Part shown: one piece after another, positions 20,311-30,724 of the stretch
Position numbering within the stretch: the first letter of the stretch is position 1
How the letters are laid out: each line of letters starts with the position of its first letter
Origin: Zopfochytrium polystomum
Taxonomy: Eukaryota; Chytridiomycota; Chytridiomycetes; Chytridiales; Chytridiaceae
NCBI GenBank assembly: GCA_025765615.1
Contig: JAIVFJ010000084.1
Span: forward strand, 62,001 to 126,000
DNA: 64,000 nucleotides
Direction: 5' to 3'
Notes under the pieces: generated by a model
What the model was told of the DNA's origin: nothing
The model's database searches: none
Seen by the model: the letters and a program-made list of their open reading frames with translations, nothing else
Translations under genes and position numbers: made by a program

Positions 20311-22689
20311 CTAAAGATAATGAAGGGGACAGCTCTTCTTCCGCCTGAACCACGCCTTGATACCTAATAAATAAAGCCCACTGTTACTACAAACTGACTT
20401 TTACAACCCGCAGTCCCACTCACAGCGCTCATGGTAAATGCAGAGGCAGTCCAAACGGGCAATGCGTTGTCCTGCCTCCATGTCGTGAAAGCAAATGATG
20501 CACTCGGCACCCTCCACAGACTTTGGCAACGTTTGAACTGGGAGATTTCGGTCAAAACTCCAAACCCAAAGACGAAGGGGGAAGGGAACTTACCGACAAA
20601 GCGGCTTCCCCTTGGTTGAGCTGTCGCAGAGCCAGCTCCGTTCGTTCCCTTCCTCAAGCATTCAGCGACATGCGAGTCAGCTGCGTCCAAGCCCGTTTCG
20701 CCGCAGGGAGGTTGTTCACGCAACTTGTTGAGCGCAAGGTGGCACACGGGACACTCGCCCATTGTGCCGCTGCTTTCAGGCTCTGTCAACACCGCTGCAC
20801 TGCCGTCGCCATTGCCTGGTTCTCCAGCAAGATTTGCGCTGCCCTTGGTCGCGGGTGTTGCTTGAGGTCGTGGTTGGAGTTGGGTATCATAAGATAATGC
20901 AGTCCACTCAGGCTCCTCGTCGTCCAGTCCAACTGCATTTAGCGCAGTAACAACAGCGCCTTCAACTGCACCTGCAAGGCTGTTCAGGGCGCCTTGAGTG
21001 GCTGTCGTAACAGTTGCGGCAAGGTCTGAAAATAATTTTGCTGGCGAGGTCCGGCTGTTCGCGCCCACCAGGAAAAAGTCGCTCAGCGGCAGAGGAAAGG
21101 AGCTGTGTGATGACGAGGGTTGTTGAAATGTTGTCCAGCGTGCTGACGCCTCCTTAACAGGCACCGGTGGTGGCCGCCAAGGGGAACGCGACTGGCGCAA
21201 TCGATCATTGTGTGCGGGGTTTCCGTTAAGGCCGGATAAATTCCTCTGCGGTGCTGGTGGCGAGATTGGAACTGGGGACTTTGGCGAGTTGCTCCCGGAC
21301 GGAGGCTCTTTTGCCGAAGGCAAGCCTGGGGATCTGGTGGGCATGGAGATGTCTGACTGATCCCCTTGAGAAACAGGAAGGACACCATTCGGGGATACAG
21401 TTGTTTGAACTGGATCCTCCTGCCCTGGGCCCGGCTCCACAGTCAACACATCATTGTGGCGAGAAGCCAACCGCCGACGAACGCGAATCCACCTTCGCCT
21501 GCGGACCAAATTCAACTCGCCGACTTGCTTGAAGATTGAGCCAGTCGCCAACATATGAGGGTTACTGACCCAGCGAGAGTGGAGCCGCTGGTATGAAGTG
21601 CTGCCAAGTCTGTGTTCCCCCAGATAGTCGCTTTCGTCACCAATGTTGCCTGCAGAATACTGCCAACCCTGCAGTTGATCAACATCCGGTCGCATTGTGT
21701 CCAACATCCAGCCTGAGCACCAGATCCATTCATCTCCACTTGGACTGTGGGGGCCGTCTGGCAGCTGAACTGACTCCAATGAGGCAACTGCGGTGTGCTG
21801 GTTTCTACTCCAGAGTGGACCCCGAGAAGAGAGGTCAGCCGGCGTCAGGTCAAGGCTTGAAAAACCAGACAGGGGATTCGTCGGAGTGAGAAAAAAGGTC
21901 GCTGCAGTTGGTATGCGCCGTTCATATTCAAAGACTTCCTCAATGACAGAATTTGGTGGGGGCATTCTTGGTGCAACAGGGTGCACTATATCCGGATTGA
22001 AAGAACGTCCTTTCCCCTTGGGCTGCGGGCGGTGAGTCCATTCCAACATAGCGTTCCGCACAAGTTCGTGATTGAATGTAGATACGGAAGTCGCGGCTAG
22101 GTCAAGGGCAGTGTCTCCGCTCCGGTTCGTAAGAAGAGGGTTAACTGAAGGAATTGCGACGAGTATTCTCACTATGGTGCTGTGCCCTTTCAGGACAGCC
22201 GCCACTTTTAAATCATGAAGGGGGACGTTGTGATCGGTCAGTTTGGGCGGATAAGGACCTTTCACTCAACTCAATGGTGTTAAGCCATCTCTGCTCCTGG
22301 CATTGACGTCGGCACCAGCATTAATGAGAAGCCAAGCAATTTCTTCATTCCCGCTGGAAACGCTGCTGTGCAACGCTGTCCAACCATGGTGATCGCTGTG
22401 ATTGACGTTGGCGTGGCGGTCGAGCAAGAATCGCACAACATCAGGGCGATTGTGAGAAGACGCTTTCATCAGAGCTGTCTGAAAAACGATCAGTCTGCTG
22501 CGATATGGAATCCAATGCAAGGTGAACCTCTCCCTCCGAATTTGGGATGTCAATCAGTGTTGAAGCCCTGCCGATAAGGTGCATCAAGACGTCAAGTTGG
22601 CCTGCCTCTGCGGCTGCCAAAAGTGGAAAGTCATTGTTGCTCTTGAAAGTGACGGCATGCTTGTTATCGATGGCTGGAGAATGAGCCAT
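20311..22689 (-). CDS. ankyrin-repeat RING-finger protein (Pib1-like C-terminus)
   Basis: Five exons join in phase: 22689-22528, 22478-22271, 22204-20594, 20537-20424, 20363-20311 (715 aa). The start MAHSPAIDNKHAV is the first ATG of the ankyrin frame. Ankyrin repeats occupy residues about 20-160 (DFPLLAAAEAGQLDVLMHLI, TALMKASSHNRPDVVRFLLD, GWTALHSSVSSGNEEIAWLL, GLTPLMAAVLKGHSTIVRIL). A long Ser/Pro-rich linker follows, then a CPVC...ADSHVAECL zinc motif, the segment RFVVQTLPKSVEGAE, and a complete C3HC4 RING (CIICFHDMEAGQRIARLDCL, CIYHERCIKAWFRRKKSCPL then HYL and stop). The last intron falls inside the RING, and without splicing the final ligands are lost. The CPVC/HVxxCL plus RING order resembles fungal Pib1-type endosomal ubiquitin ligases, with ankyrins at the N-terminus. 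E3 activity is inferred. Confidence 0.85.
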
Positions 22690-23450
22690 TCCAAAGAAGA
22701 ACTTTTGCTTTATGGATAGAAAAAAGGAAAGCAAGGTCAGAAGGGAAAAAGGAGGTAAGCGCGATTGAAGAAGGATAGTGTGTTCAAAGGAGGCGGTTGA
22801 CAGAGACGGGTTGTTAGCAGGATCCGGTTGGAATACTGCTACTGAAATGTTAGTGCGAATTAACAATAAAGAAGTGAATTAACTTCGAAGTCTGCGTCGG
22901 ATCGCGGAGCACTCGTGGAAAGAGAAAGAATCCAGGCAGAAGGCAGCACTGGATGGCATCCAAACGTCCGATCGGTGCCCGTGTGCTGCGCTTGTTGCAT
23001 GCTTCGGGCAGAAAGTGGCCCGGGCCACGATCCGAATCCTTATCCGTCAATCCGACGCCGTCATCCGATTCATCCCCCTCGGCGAGAAGGGGCAAAAGGT
23101 CTTGAGTAGTGCTCTGCTGAACGGGCGAGATTCTGCGACGACTGGAAGATGGGAAGGCTGGTGGGGCGGTTGGTTGGGCCACTCACTCGCCCTTCGATCA
23201 ACCCCGACCAAAATTTGATTCGCTCTGGCCGTACAAACCTTGTCAGGCCAAGGGACACAATTGTCACTTTTCGCACCCCGACCCCAACACATCATTGCAG
23301 ACTAGGTCAGTTCCACTCGCGAGCGACGCACAAACATGTTCTTTCTCTCTCTTCCTTCTCTATTTTTCACGAACAACCAGCTTCCAGCTCCCCCTTCGAA
23401 ATGCGTACCCCCAGATCTACCCCCTCCTCGCCGTGCCGTCCCATTGCCTC
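22690..23450 (-). other. unresolved minus-strand coding potential
   Basis: A minus-strand frame around 23140-22950 reads RRRISPVQQSTTQDLLPLLA and then an acidic EGDESDDG stretch after a good acceptor (CTTCCAG); it may be an exon of a small gene that I could not assemble. No family was recognised. Confidence 0.25.
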
Positions 23451-24060
23451 AATCGACCACATCCAGCACGTTCCGCGCGCGGCCCCGCCTCCGCGCAACC
23501 TCCGCCGCCGCGGCGGATTCCTGCCGCTGCAACTCTAAAATTTGGAGTGGAGTGGGTGTGGAGGGGGGGCAGATTTTGATGTGAACCATTAGTATATGTT
23601 TGTAAGGCGGCAAAGCGAGCATTACCGACAACGTCCGCGTCCGAAAGGCGGAAATATTCTCGTTTCCACTCGGCGAAGCGGCGCTGGATCTGTTTTTTAT
23701 TTTGTTTTTGTTTGTGGAAGACCGGGTGAATGGGGTAGTGTTTTGCAAGAGGTTTCAGATTTCTGCACACCCAGTGGAAAACAACGGACGCGCATTAACG
23801 CACCGGCGTGAAGATGTGGTTTTCGGCCTTGTAGTCGCTGACGAGAACGAGGTAGCTGCACATGGCTAATTGCATTGCGAGAATGGCGAACGGATAAGAA
23901 AAGAGCTAAAAACGAACGCAAGAAAAAAAAAAAAAAAAAGAAAAAAGTTTCATATCCCGGCGCACTTCGCACGCGGGTACCTGCGCCGCCGAGGATCGCG
24001 ATTAGCCGCACGACGCGGAGCCACGGCCTGCTATGGAGTTTGGCGATGCGTCCTTTTTAT
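23451..24060 (-). CDS. small predicted membrane protein, unknown
   Basis: Minus-strand pieces that splice in phase: WLRVVRLIAILGGA (near 24000), MCSYLVLVSDYKAENHIFTP (about 23860-23815), IQRRFAEWKREYFRLSDADV (about 23690-23628), and ELQRQESAAAAEVARRRGRA with a short tail ending NVLDVVD and stop at 23451. Donors GTGCGT and GTAATG and pyrimidine-rich acceptors support the joins. The product would be about 100 aa with one or two hydrophobic segments followed by a basic/acidic helix, like many small mitochondrial or ER membrane factors. The start codon is not identified. I do not recognise the family. Confidence 0.35.
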
Positions 24061-24135
24061 TTAATTTCCTCTTTGTTAGAGCTCACCGAAAAAAATAACA
24101 CAAAAAAAAACACACACACACAGACACACACAAAC

Positions 24136-24683
24136 TCAACTCGGATTCAGCAGCCGCCGCCGGTACCGCACCATCGCCGACCCGTCGGGGACGCCGACCG
24201 GGATCGGCGCGTCGTAGTGCGACCACGACGCCGGCGGCTGCAAAGAAGCCAGTCGCGGCGAGGGGCGGGGGCGGCAGTGGTGCGGCTACCGCGGCAGAGC
24301 CGGGGGACGGGAAGATGAGGTTTTCGTGGAGCGGGTGGCGGGCGGGGACGCGGGGGGATGCGGTGGTGGTGGTTGGGATGGTCGGGGTGTTTGGGGAAGA
24401 GGCGGTGACGTTGGAGGCGGTGGCGGCGGTTGTGGCGGCGACCGGGAGGGACGCCTTGCGGGCGGCGATGGTCGGCGAGGAGGGCGTCGAGGCCGGCGTC
24501 GGGCGATGTGAGTGGTGGAGGAGCGGCTGACACTGATGGCGGCGGCCGCGGTGAGTCGATAGGCCGGTCGGTCGTCAGAGACTTGCGATGGAGTAGCGGG
24601 CCGCCGCCGGGGCGCAGCAGGAGGGTGATGGGCTCGAGCGCATAACGACAGACAGGACGGAGGCCGAACAGAGCGAGTGACAT
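24136..24683 (-). CDS. small protein with mitochondrial-type N-terminus, unknown
   Basis: It starts MSLALFGLRPVCRYALEPIT and continues with an Arg-rich, acid-free stretch typical of a mitochondrial presequence. A Ser/Pro/Ala linker changes frame once (indel or intron near 24480). The conserved-looking end is LHENLIFPSPGSAA followed, after a likely 53-nt intron (GTAGCC...TTGCAG), by SWSHYDAPIPVGVPDGSAMV, then RYRRRLLNPS and a stop at 24136-24138. Length is about 150 aa. The end looks strongly constrained but I cannot name it. Confidence 0.4.
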
Positions 24684-25201
24684 GGTGCTTTTCGGTTCAA
24701 ACAATAACAAGTTCCGGTTTTTTTTTTTTTTTTTTTTTTTTGTTGCAAAATTACTTGCGGTACCAGAAGCGTAATGACGAAATGAACAGAGATGGGGGCG
24801 GGTGATATAGAAAGAGAGATTGAGAAGTAAGGGAACGAGGCACGGTTATTGATTCCAAGTCGTCGCCGGCGGGCGAGAAGCGCATCAAGTGGGAGGTGGG
24901 TAGGAGGGTGAAAGAAGGAGAGGGGACTCTAGAAATCGCGCAACAGTTCAGTTCAACAAACAGCAGCGGACCCATGGGTGTCAACCACTCGGAAACCAGG
25001 GGGAGTATAAGGAAAACGAAAATCAATAAGCGAGAATAAACGAGAATAAACAACTTGGCGGAGGCGGTGTCGGAAGAAAGCAAGAGTTGACTATGATGTC
25101 CAGGGCGTCGGTGACAAGACGAAGAAGATGTTGAATGAGAAAGCCAGCGATGGTTGAAAATTGGACCCACGGGGATGTACTTCCCGCGCTTCCGCCCTTG
25201 C
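24684..25201. other. intergenic with a poly-T run
   Basis: A run of more than 20 T lies at 24719-24740. It separates the mitochondrial-like gene (upstream side) from the 3' end of the coiled-coil gene. No gene was recognised. Confidence 0.5.
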
Positions 25202-26564
25202 TCAGCGCATGTTGGCAATGTTATTGAGCGTCGCTGCCAGTTCGTTCACCAGGGCAATGTTTTCCGCTCGCAACCCTAGGTGATTTCGCGAGGAATGGTT
25301 CGCGGTTAAGCGTTTCACGACAAATCCTGCAACTTTCTTTTTCTCCAGCGAAAGACCACTACTCACGTTTGAGTTCCGACTCCTTCAGGGCGGCGATCTT
25401 GCTCTTCATGATCTGGACCTTCAGGTCGCCACCCTCCGGCAGCGTGTCGACGAGATCGATTGCGCTCGACGTCCGCGGCGCCACCAGTGCCGGGTTGATC
25501 TGCTGGTCCTCGGCGCCGCCGCCGCCGGACGAGCCGGACCCGGCCGACTGCAGCCACGCGAAGCCTTCGCGCTCGATCTTCAGCGTGTTGTTCTGCTCCG
25601 TAAGCGTTTCGACCTCGCTTCGCAGCTCTTCGACCTGATTTATGCGACCAGATGTGAGCATAAGAGGACACGATGCGATGAAAGCAAAGAAAAAAAATAT
25701 AGAGAAATACGAGTGAAGATCTCACCAAGTTTTCAGCTCGGCAGTGCCACGGCCTTCATTCTGCGCCGTTTCCGCACTCCTGACGCGCTCTTGGAGCTCA
25801 ATCTTTTCTTCCAGGCTATGCCGAATCGCTTGTTCCTTTTTTTTTTTCCAAGTTAATCAGTGTCAAGCTTATTGTGCAAGGCAGGCTAAACCTGGCTGAG
25901 CTGTTCCTTCAAGCTGCGGATCATGATCACCAACGTGTTCTCCTTTTGGTTGGCAGCCGCTTTGGCGGTCTCGACCTCTTGGAACTTTTTGGGCCAGAGC
26001 CGCTTCTTTCTCTGTTTTTGCCGAACGGTCAGCGATGTAGGACAACTCCCAATCAAAAAAAAAAATTTCCCCTTCTCACCCGCGGCAACCGTAAGCTGGT
26101 GTTTCAGCGAGGACACCTGGCTCGCCAGAACCTGAGTCCTTGCCCGCGCGCAGCTTCTCGGCCTCCTGCAGCCGCGTGATCCCCTTGTCCAATTCGACGA
26201 TGCGCCGGGCCGTTTCCTGAAGGTCCTTGTCCTTGCGGGCCAGCTGTTTGCGGAGGGATATCACTTCGTCGCGCAGCTGCTGGATCGTCATGGACTGCAC
26301 ATCGTCCATGCGTTTGAGCTCGTCGACGCTGGTGGTGGTGTCGAGGTATCGCTGTGATTTGTCAAAAGCCCAGCGGGGAGACAGAGTGAGAACAAGCAGT
26401 GGGCCATGAGAATCCGAAGAAACTGACAACGCAACCCGCTTCCACTTTTGAAGCTCTTCTTCGACTGCCACGTTGACCGACAGGCCTTGGAAAGCTGCCG
26501 TTCCAGCTGTGAAACAGAATCAGCCGCAAAGAATATCTTTCAGTCTCCTGTCGGAGTCCCCCAA

Positions 26565-26596
<32 letters not shown>

Positions 26597-27229
26597 TTCC
26601 CGACACCCAAGAAAATCCTTCTCACCGTCGCAATGCGCCGAGCCTGCGACTCATCGCTGCCGTCATCCGACTCCCCGATTCCTCTTCCAAAGCTCCTGTT
26701 CCTGTCGAGCGACTTGTTCCTGTCCAGCGATCTGGGCGACGTGTAGACGGGGCTGAGGTCCCGATCGCGGTCCCCGGTGGGGGCAGCGAGGGCGCCGCCG
26801 TCGTCGCCGTCGTTCTCGTGGACCGAGCCCGCGCGCGATCGCACGCTCGATGTGGACAGCTTCCGCGCAGACTTTGGTTTCTGGAGGGAGGCGTCGTGTG
26901 GTGGGTTTTTGATCAAAGAGGAGGGAGAAATGGACGATCGGTGGACGGGTGGAAAGGGGCATCGAGTGCAGCAGTGGGTTGGGGTCAATGGTGGGACGAT
27001 GGATAGTTGGGGGCGTGGCGAGCGGGGCACACGGGGTGTAAAGTGGCTTGGGCACACTGGGCTGGGTAGGATTGGGCCCGCCGCTCACCTTGAAGCTGGA
27101 CTTGCGCACGAACGATGCGCCGGGGGCCTGCAGGTCGCTTGACGAGATGTCAGAGTCGCCCATGGCCTCGATGACCTGGCTCTCGGCGGCCGGCTCAGCG
27201 ACTACGCCGCGTGGGGCGATGTAATCCAT
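25202..27229 (-). CDS. coiled-coil protein, multi-exon
   Basis: It starts MDYIAPRGVVAEPAAESQVI (ATG complement at 27227-27229) and runs leftward through about seven exons to the stop at 25202. A Ser/Arg-rich N-terminal region (RSLDRNKSLDRNRSFGRG) precedes long heptad-like segments: SVDELKRMDDVQSMTIQQLR, RKQLARKDKDLQETARRIVE, SLKHQLTVAAE, ANQKENTLVIMIRSLKEQLS, EEKIELQERVRSAETAQNEG, VEELRSEVETLTEQNNTLKI. A Gly-Ser loop then leads to a terminal helix ending NELAATLNNIANMR. Introns are short (50-110 nt). One +1 frame change is needed near 26128 (KDS to VLASQVSS). The domain layout is generic; a cytoskeletal or centrosomal role is possible but not shown. It is divergently paired with the CLASRP-like gene. 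Confidence 0.6.
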
Positions 27230-27408
27230 AATGACGAGGAGTAGATTGGGATTGGAAGGTAAGTTTGCGGGTTGACCGGGGGGTGGATTGATTGGGTTGT
27301 TGAGGGGAGAGAGAGTGGCACCCCCGCCCAGACGGAAGAGAGACAGGCACAGAGACAGGCACAGAGACAGGCACAGAGACAGCACAGAGACAGACAGAGA
27401 GAGACAGC

Positions 27409-27453
<45 letters not shown>

Positions 27454-27517
27454 CGAGAGAGCGAGAGAGCGAGAGAGAGAGAGAGCCAGAGAGCCACCAC
27501 ACAACACAGAAATCGCG
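27230..27517. promoter_or_regulatory. shared divergent promoter with GA repeats
   Basis: The 288 bp between two divergent start codons contain imperfect CAGAGACAGG repeats (27345-27400) and a dense (GA)n tract (27400-27490), GAGA-type promoter DNA that recurs upstream of other genes in the window. No TATA box is evident. Confidence 0.45.
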
Positions 27518-30500
27518 ATGGATCCGGCGCTGCTCTCCGCCAAAGACCGCAAGGCGCTGCGCATCGCGCGTCGCAAGGTCGACCGCGAACGCCAGAGCGA
27601 CCCCGTCCAGCTTGCTGCGCCTGGCGGGCACCGCCGTCGTGCTGCCCTCCGTCCTCCTGCACGCATCATCGGGCGCATCCGCATCAGGCGCATCCGCATC
27701 CGAATCTGCCGCTGCGACTGCGACTACTCCAAGTCCTGCTGCAGCCGCCGCCCCCGAGGACGAGGACGAACGGCTCCAACGATGGCAAGGGGACGGCACG
27801 ACTCGCATCGACCGCTTCGACGTCCGCGCACTGCTCGATCACCTGCACCCCTCGCAGGTCGGCCCGCCCGTCAACCTCGATCCAGCCGACGATTGGACCG
27901 TGCGGCGCGGGGACGGTCCCGGTGCCGACGGCTTCGGCGGCAGGGGCGATGATGAACGCAACGGCTGGGAGTCGGAGGAGGAAGAGAGGATGCTCAACTT
28001 CGAACGGTATCGCGATCTTGTTGAGCATGAATGGATGGCGCGTGAGTTTTTCGTTCAGAGAGAGCGGAGAGTGAGTGAAGCAGGAGCAGCGATTGAAGGA
28101 GCGAGTGAGGGAGGAGGAGCTTAGAGCGAGTGGATGTCGCGTGCGCGTGAGTTTGTGAGATTCGATGTAAGCGGATCGCTCACGCGGTTTCTTGCTCCCA
28201 GGAACGGAAGAATCAGTCATTGCGCAGGTTGACGAAGAGTGGAACGAGCTCATCCTGAAAAAACGACAGCCGGCGCGAAAACCAGAGGAGCACGAAAAGT
28301 AATATCTGCGGTGTAACAAAAGCGCGGTCCCCTTTTCCACTAACAATGTCCACTTTAGACTCGGCGGCGCCAGAATCGGCTTCGACTACGGCACGACTGT
28401 GGTCGAATCGTCCACCGCGGTCGAAATCCAGAGCGAGCCGCCGCGCGACATCCTGGCCGACATATTCGACATGCCCGACGCGCAGTTCGACGAGCTGAAC
28501 CTCGTGGGCGAAAAGTACCACATCCGCAAGGCAGGTCGGCAGTTTGAGGACGCTCGGCGCGAAATGGACGAACTGGAGCGAAGGCAGGAGAGCAAGACCG
28601 CGGTGAGTGCGCGTGTTTATCTTTGGGGGAAAAATAACGCAACTTGAATGACGGGAGATCATTTACCGAATGTTATTCGCAGGCCACCACTGGCAAGAAC
28701 CAAAAGCGCAAGTCCCGTCAGCGGACGCCTCCGAGAAGGCAGCTGGCCAACTTGCGGCCAAGGAACTCGCAGCAGCGGACTTATTCGTATGAGCATTCTT
28801 ACACGTCCGAGCCTCCACGCCCTTCTTACTCAATTTCATGACTGTCAGGTCGCCTTCCCGAGGAAGCGAGGACGAAGACTCCAGCTCCTCCGACAGCAAA
28901 GGAGACAAGGAAGAATTTATCGTTGAAGTCTCGAACGGCGACGGACAGACCGCGGTTGGGATCAGCTCAGAGCCTTCGTCTTCAACTAGCTTCGACCTGC
29001 TTCCGGTGCTACCCAGAATCGTTGGGGTGCCGCAGAAAGCGAATATACTGACCTTGACAAAAAACATACGGCGATCGGAAGAAGACATTTTGGACTTGGC
29101 ACCTTCGATCGTCTACACCGCCGCAGCGCCAGTCGGTACCCGGGCTGTAGAGGCAGTCAAGCCAGCAGGACAGCCCACATCCGCCGAGCCGGTCGATGGG
29201 GATATCAAATTTAGCTTCCGCAAGAAGAGAAAAGCAGAGCCGGCACCCTCAGAGGCAAAACCAGCACCAGTGGCAAACGCTTCCAACGCACCAGCTTCAG
29301 AGCCGGAAAAGAAGTTGACGGCGTCGGAGCGGTTGAAGCTAAAAGCAAAAATGGCGCTGGATCGATCTAGTCCGTATTTTTCATTGTCCCAGCGGGTGCT
29401 CTGGGCAAATACGCCACACCTTGAAGCGTTTCTCTGTTTTTTTTTTTTTTTTTGCTTATTTCGTTTGTCGATTTTGGTCTTCTCTCGCGCTATCATTGAC
29501 CGCTTGTCCACTCCCTCAAAAAACCCCCCCTCAAAAACGCAGTCCGTGCTGGCGAAAGAAAAGACATCCAAAAGGAGATCCAGCAGGAAAAGCAGCAGGC
29601 CGCGCGTATGGCCCAGCTGGCTCCTTCACAAAAAAAAACGGGCGGTGGCAGCGGCAGCGGCAGCGGGAGCTGGCAACCCTCCGCCGGGGATCGGCGCGGC
29701 CGCTCCCGCAGCTCCTCGCGAGACTCCATGGGCAGAGACAAGCGACGCCGCGTGCGGCCGCGCTCGACTAGCTTGCCTCGACCGACCGCCCCTGTCGCCG
29801 CTGCGGCCCCGCCGCCAATGGCGGCGGCACCCCCTGCAGCGACGGCCGCCCCCGCTGCACCAACAACAACAACACAACAACCGCTCGCCGCAAGCCTGCA
29901 TCCGCAGCTTGCCCTCCACCGCCTCCCGCCCCCGCGCCGGCCCGCGACACCCCAGCTGCGCCAGCTCGAAACGAGGTGCTCCGCAGCCCGCCTGCAGCAG
30001 CAGCAGCAGAAGACCGCGACCGCCGCCAACGGCCCCCGTCCGCCGCTAACCCTAGCCCGTCCCGCGCCACCGCCCGCTCGCTGTCCCCGTCGCCATCCGC
30101 GTCCTCCCCGTCGCGCTCCAGCCGCACCCGCTCCCCACGTCGCCGCCGCCCCCGCCGCCGCCACAGTCGCCGGTCGCGGTCGCGGTCGCGGTCGCGGCGG
30201 CGGGGGTCGGCGGAGCGGACAAGCCGGAGGCGGCGTAGCGGGAAGGGCATGGGCGGGCGGTCTCGCCGCCGGGACGAGTCACCATCGAGGTCGTCTTCGT
30301 CGTCGTCGTGGTCGGGGGAGGATTCGGAGTCGGGCGGCGCGTCTGGCGAGTCCCGGCGGAACCGACGGCGAGGGCAGGGGCGGCGAGGGGGGCTTGGCGA
30401 TGGCAAGCGGCGGCGGCCGAGGCGGCGGAGCGACGGCCGCCGCGGGCATCGGGATCGATCACTGTCGTCGTCGTTTTCGTCCGCCGCTTCCGGTGCGTCG

Positions 30501-30614
30501 GGGTCCTCGTCGCGTTCGTCTGCGTCGTCGTCGTCGCGGTCGCGCAGCCCGCGCAAGCGGGTTCGGCGACGGCGGGACGCGTCCGCAGAGGGTCGCGGGC
30601 GGCGGGCGCGATGA
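27518..30614 (+). CDS. CLASRP: CLASRP/SWAP2-like SR splicing regulator, two frame breaks
   Basis: CLASRP (CLK4-associating SR-rich protein) is a SWAP-type splicing factor. Exons: 27518-28041, 28202-28298, 28359-28602, 28683-28786, 28849-29369, 29543-30614. Family motifs in order: RLQRWQGDGTTRIDRFDVRA then LLDHLHP, NFERYRDLVEHEWMA, ARIGFDYGTTVVE, FDELNLVGEKYHIRKAGRQF, QKRKSRQRTPPRR, the DIKFSFRKKRK strand, and TASERLKLKAKMALDRS joined by splicing to RAGERKDIQKEIQQEKQQAA, matching the KLKLRMQKALN helix of animal CLASRP. The C-terminus is a long RS domain (RRHSRRSRSRSRSRRRGSAE and similar). Splice phases fit only with a +1 change near 27610 (after SDPVQL) and a -1 change between 29775 and 29970, just before the RS domain. 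Confidence 0.8.
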
Positions 30615-30724
30615 TCGCAGGCCGCTCAACGACTTGCAGGAGGGTGCGAGGAGAGAGTGAAAAATACAACAATTTCTGTGGAAACGAGATTCTTGACGCC
30701 GTCTAACCCCTCATATCGCGGCTC

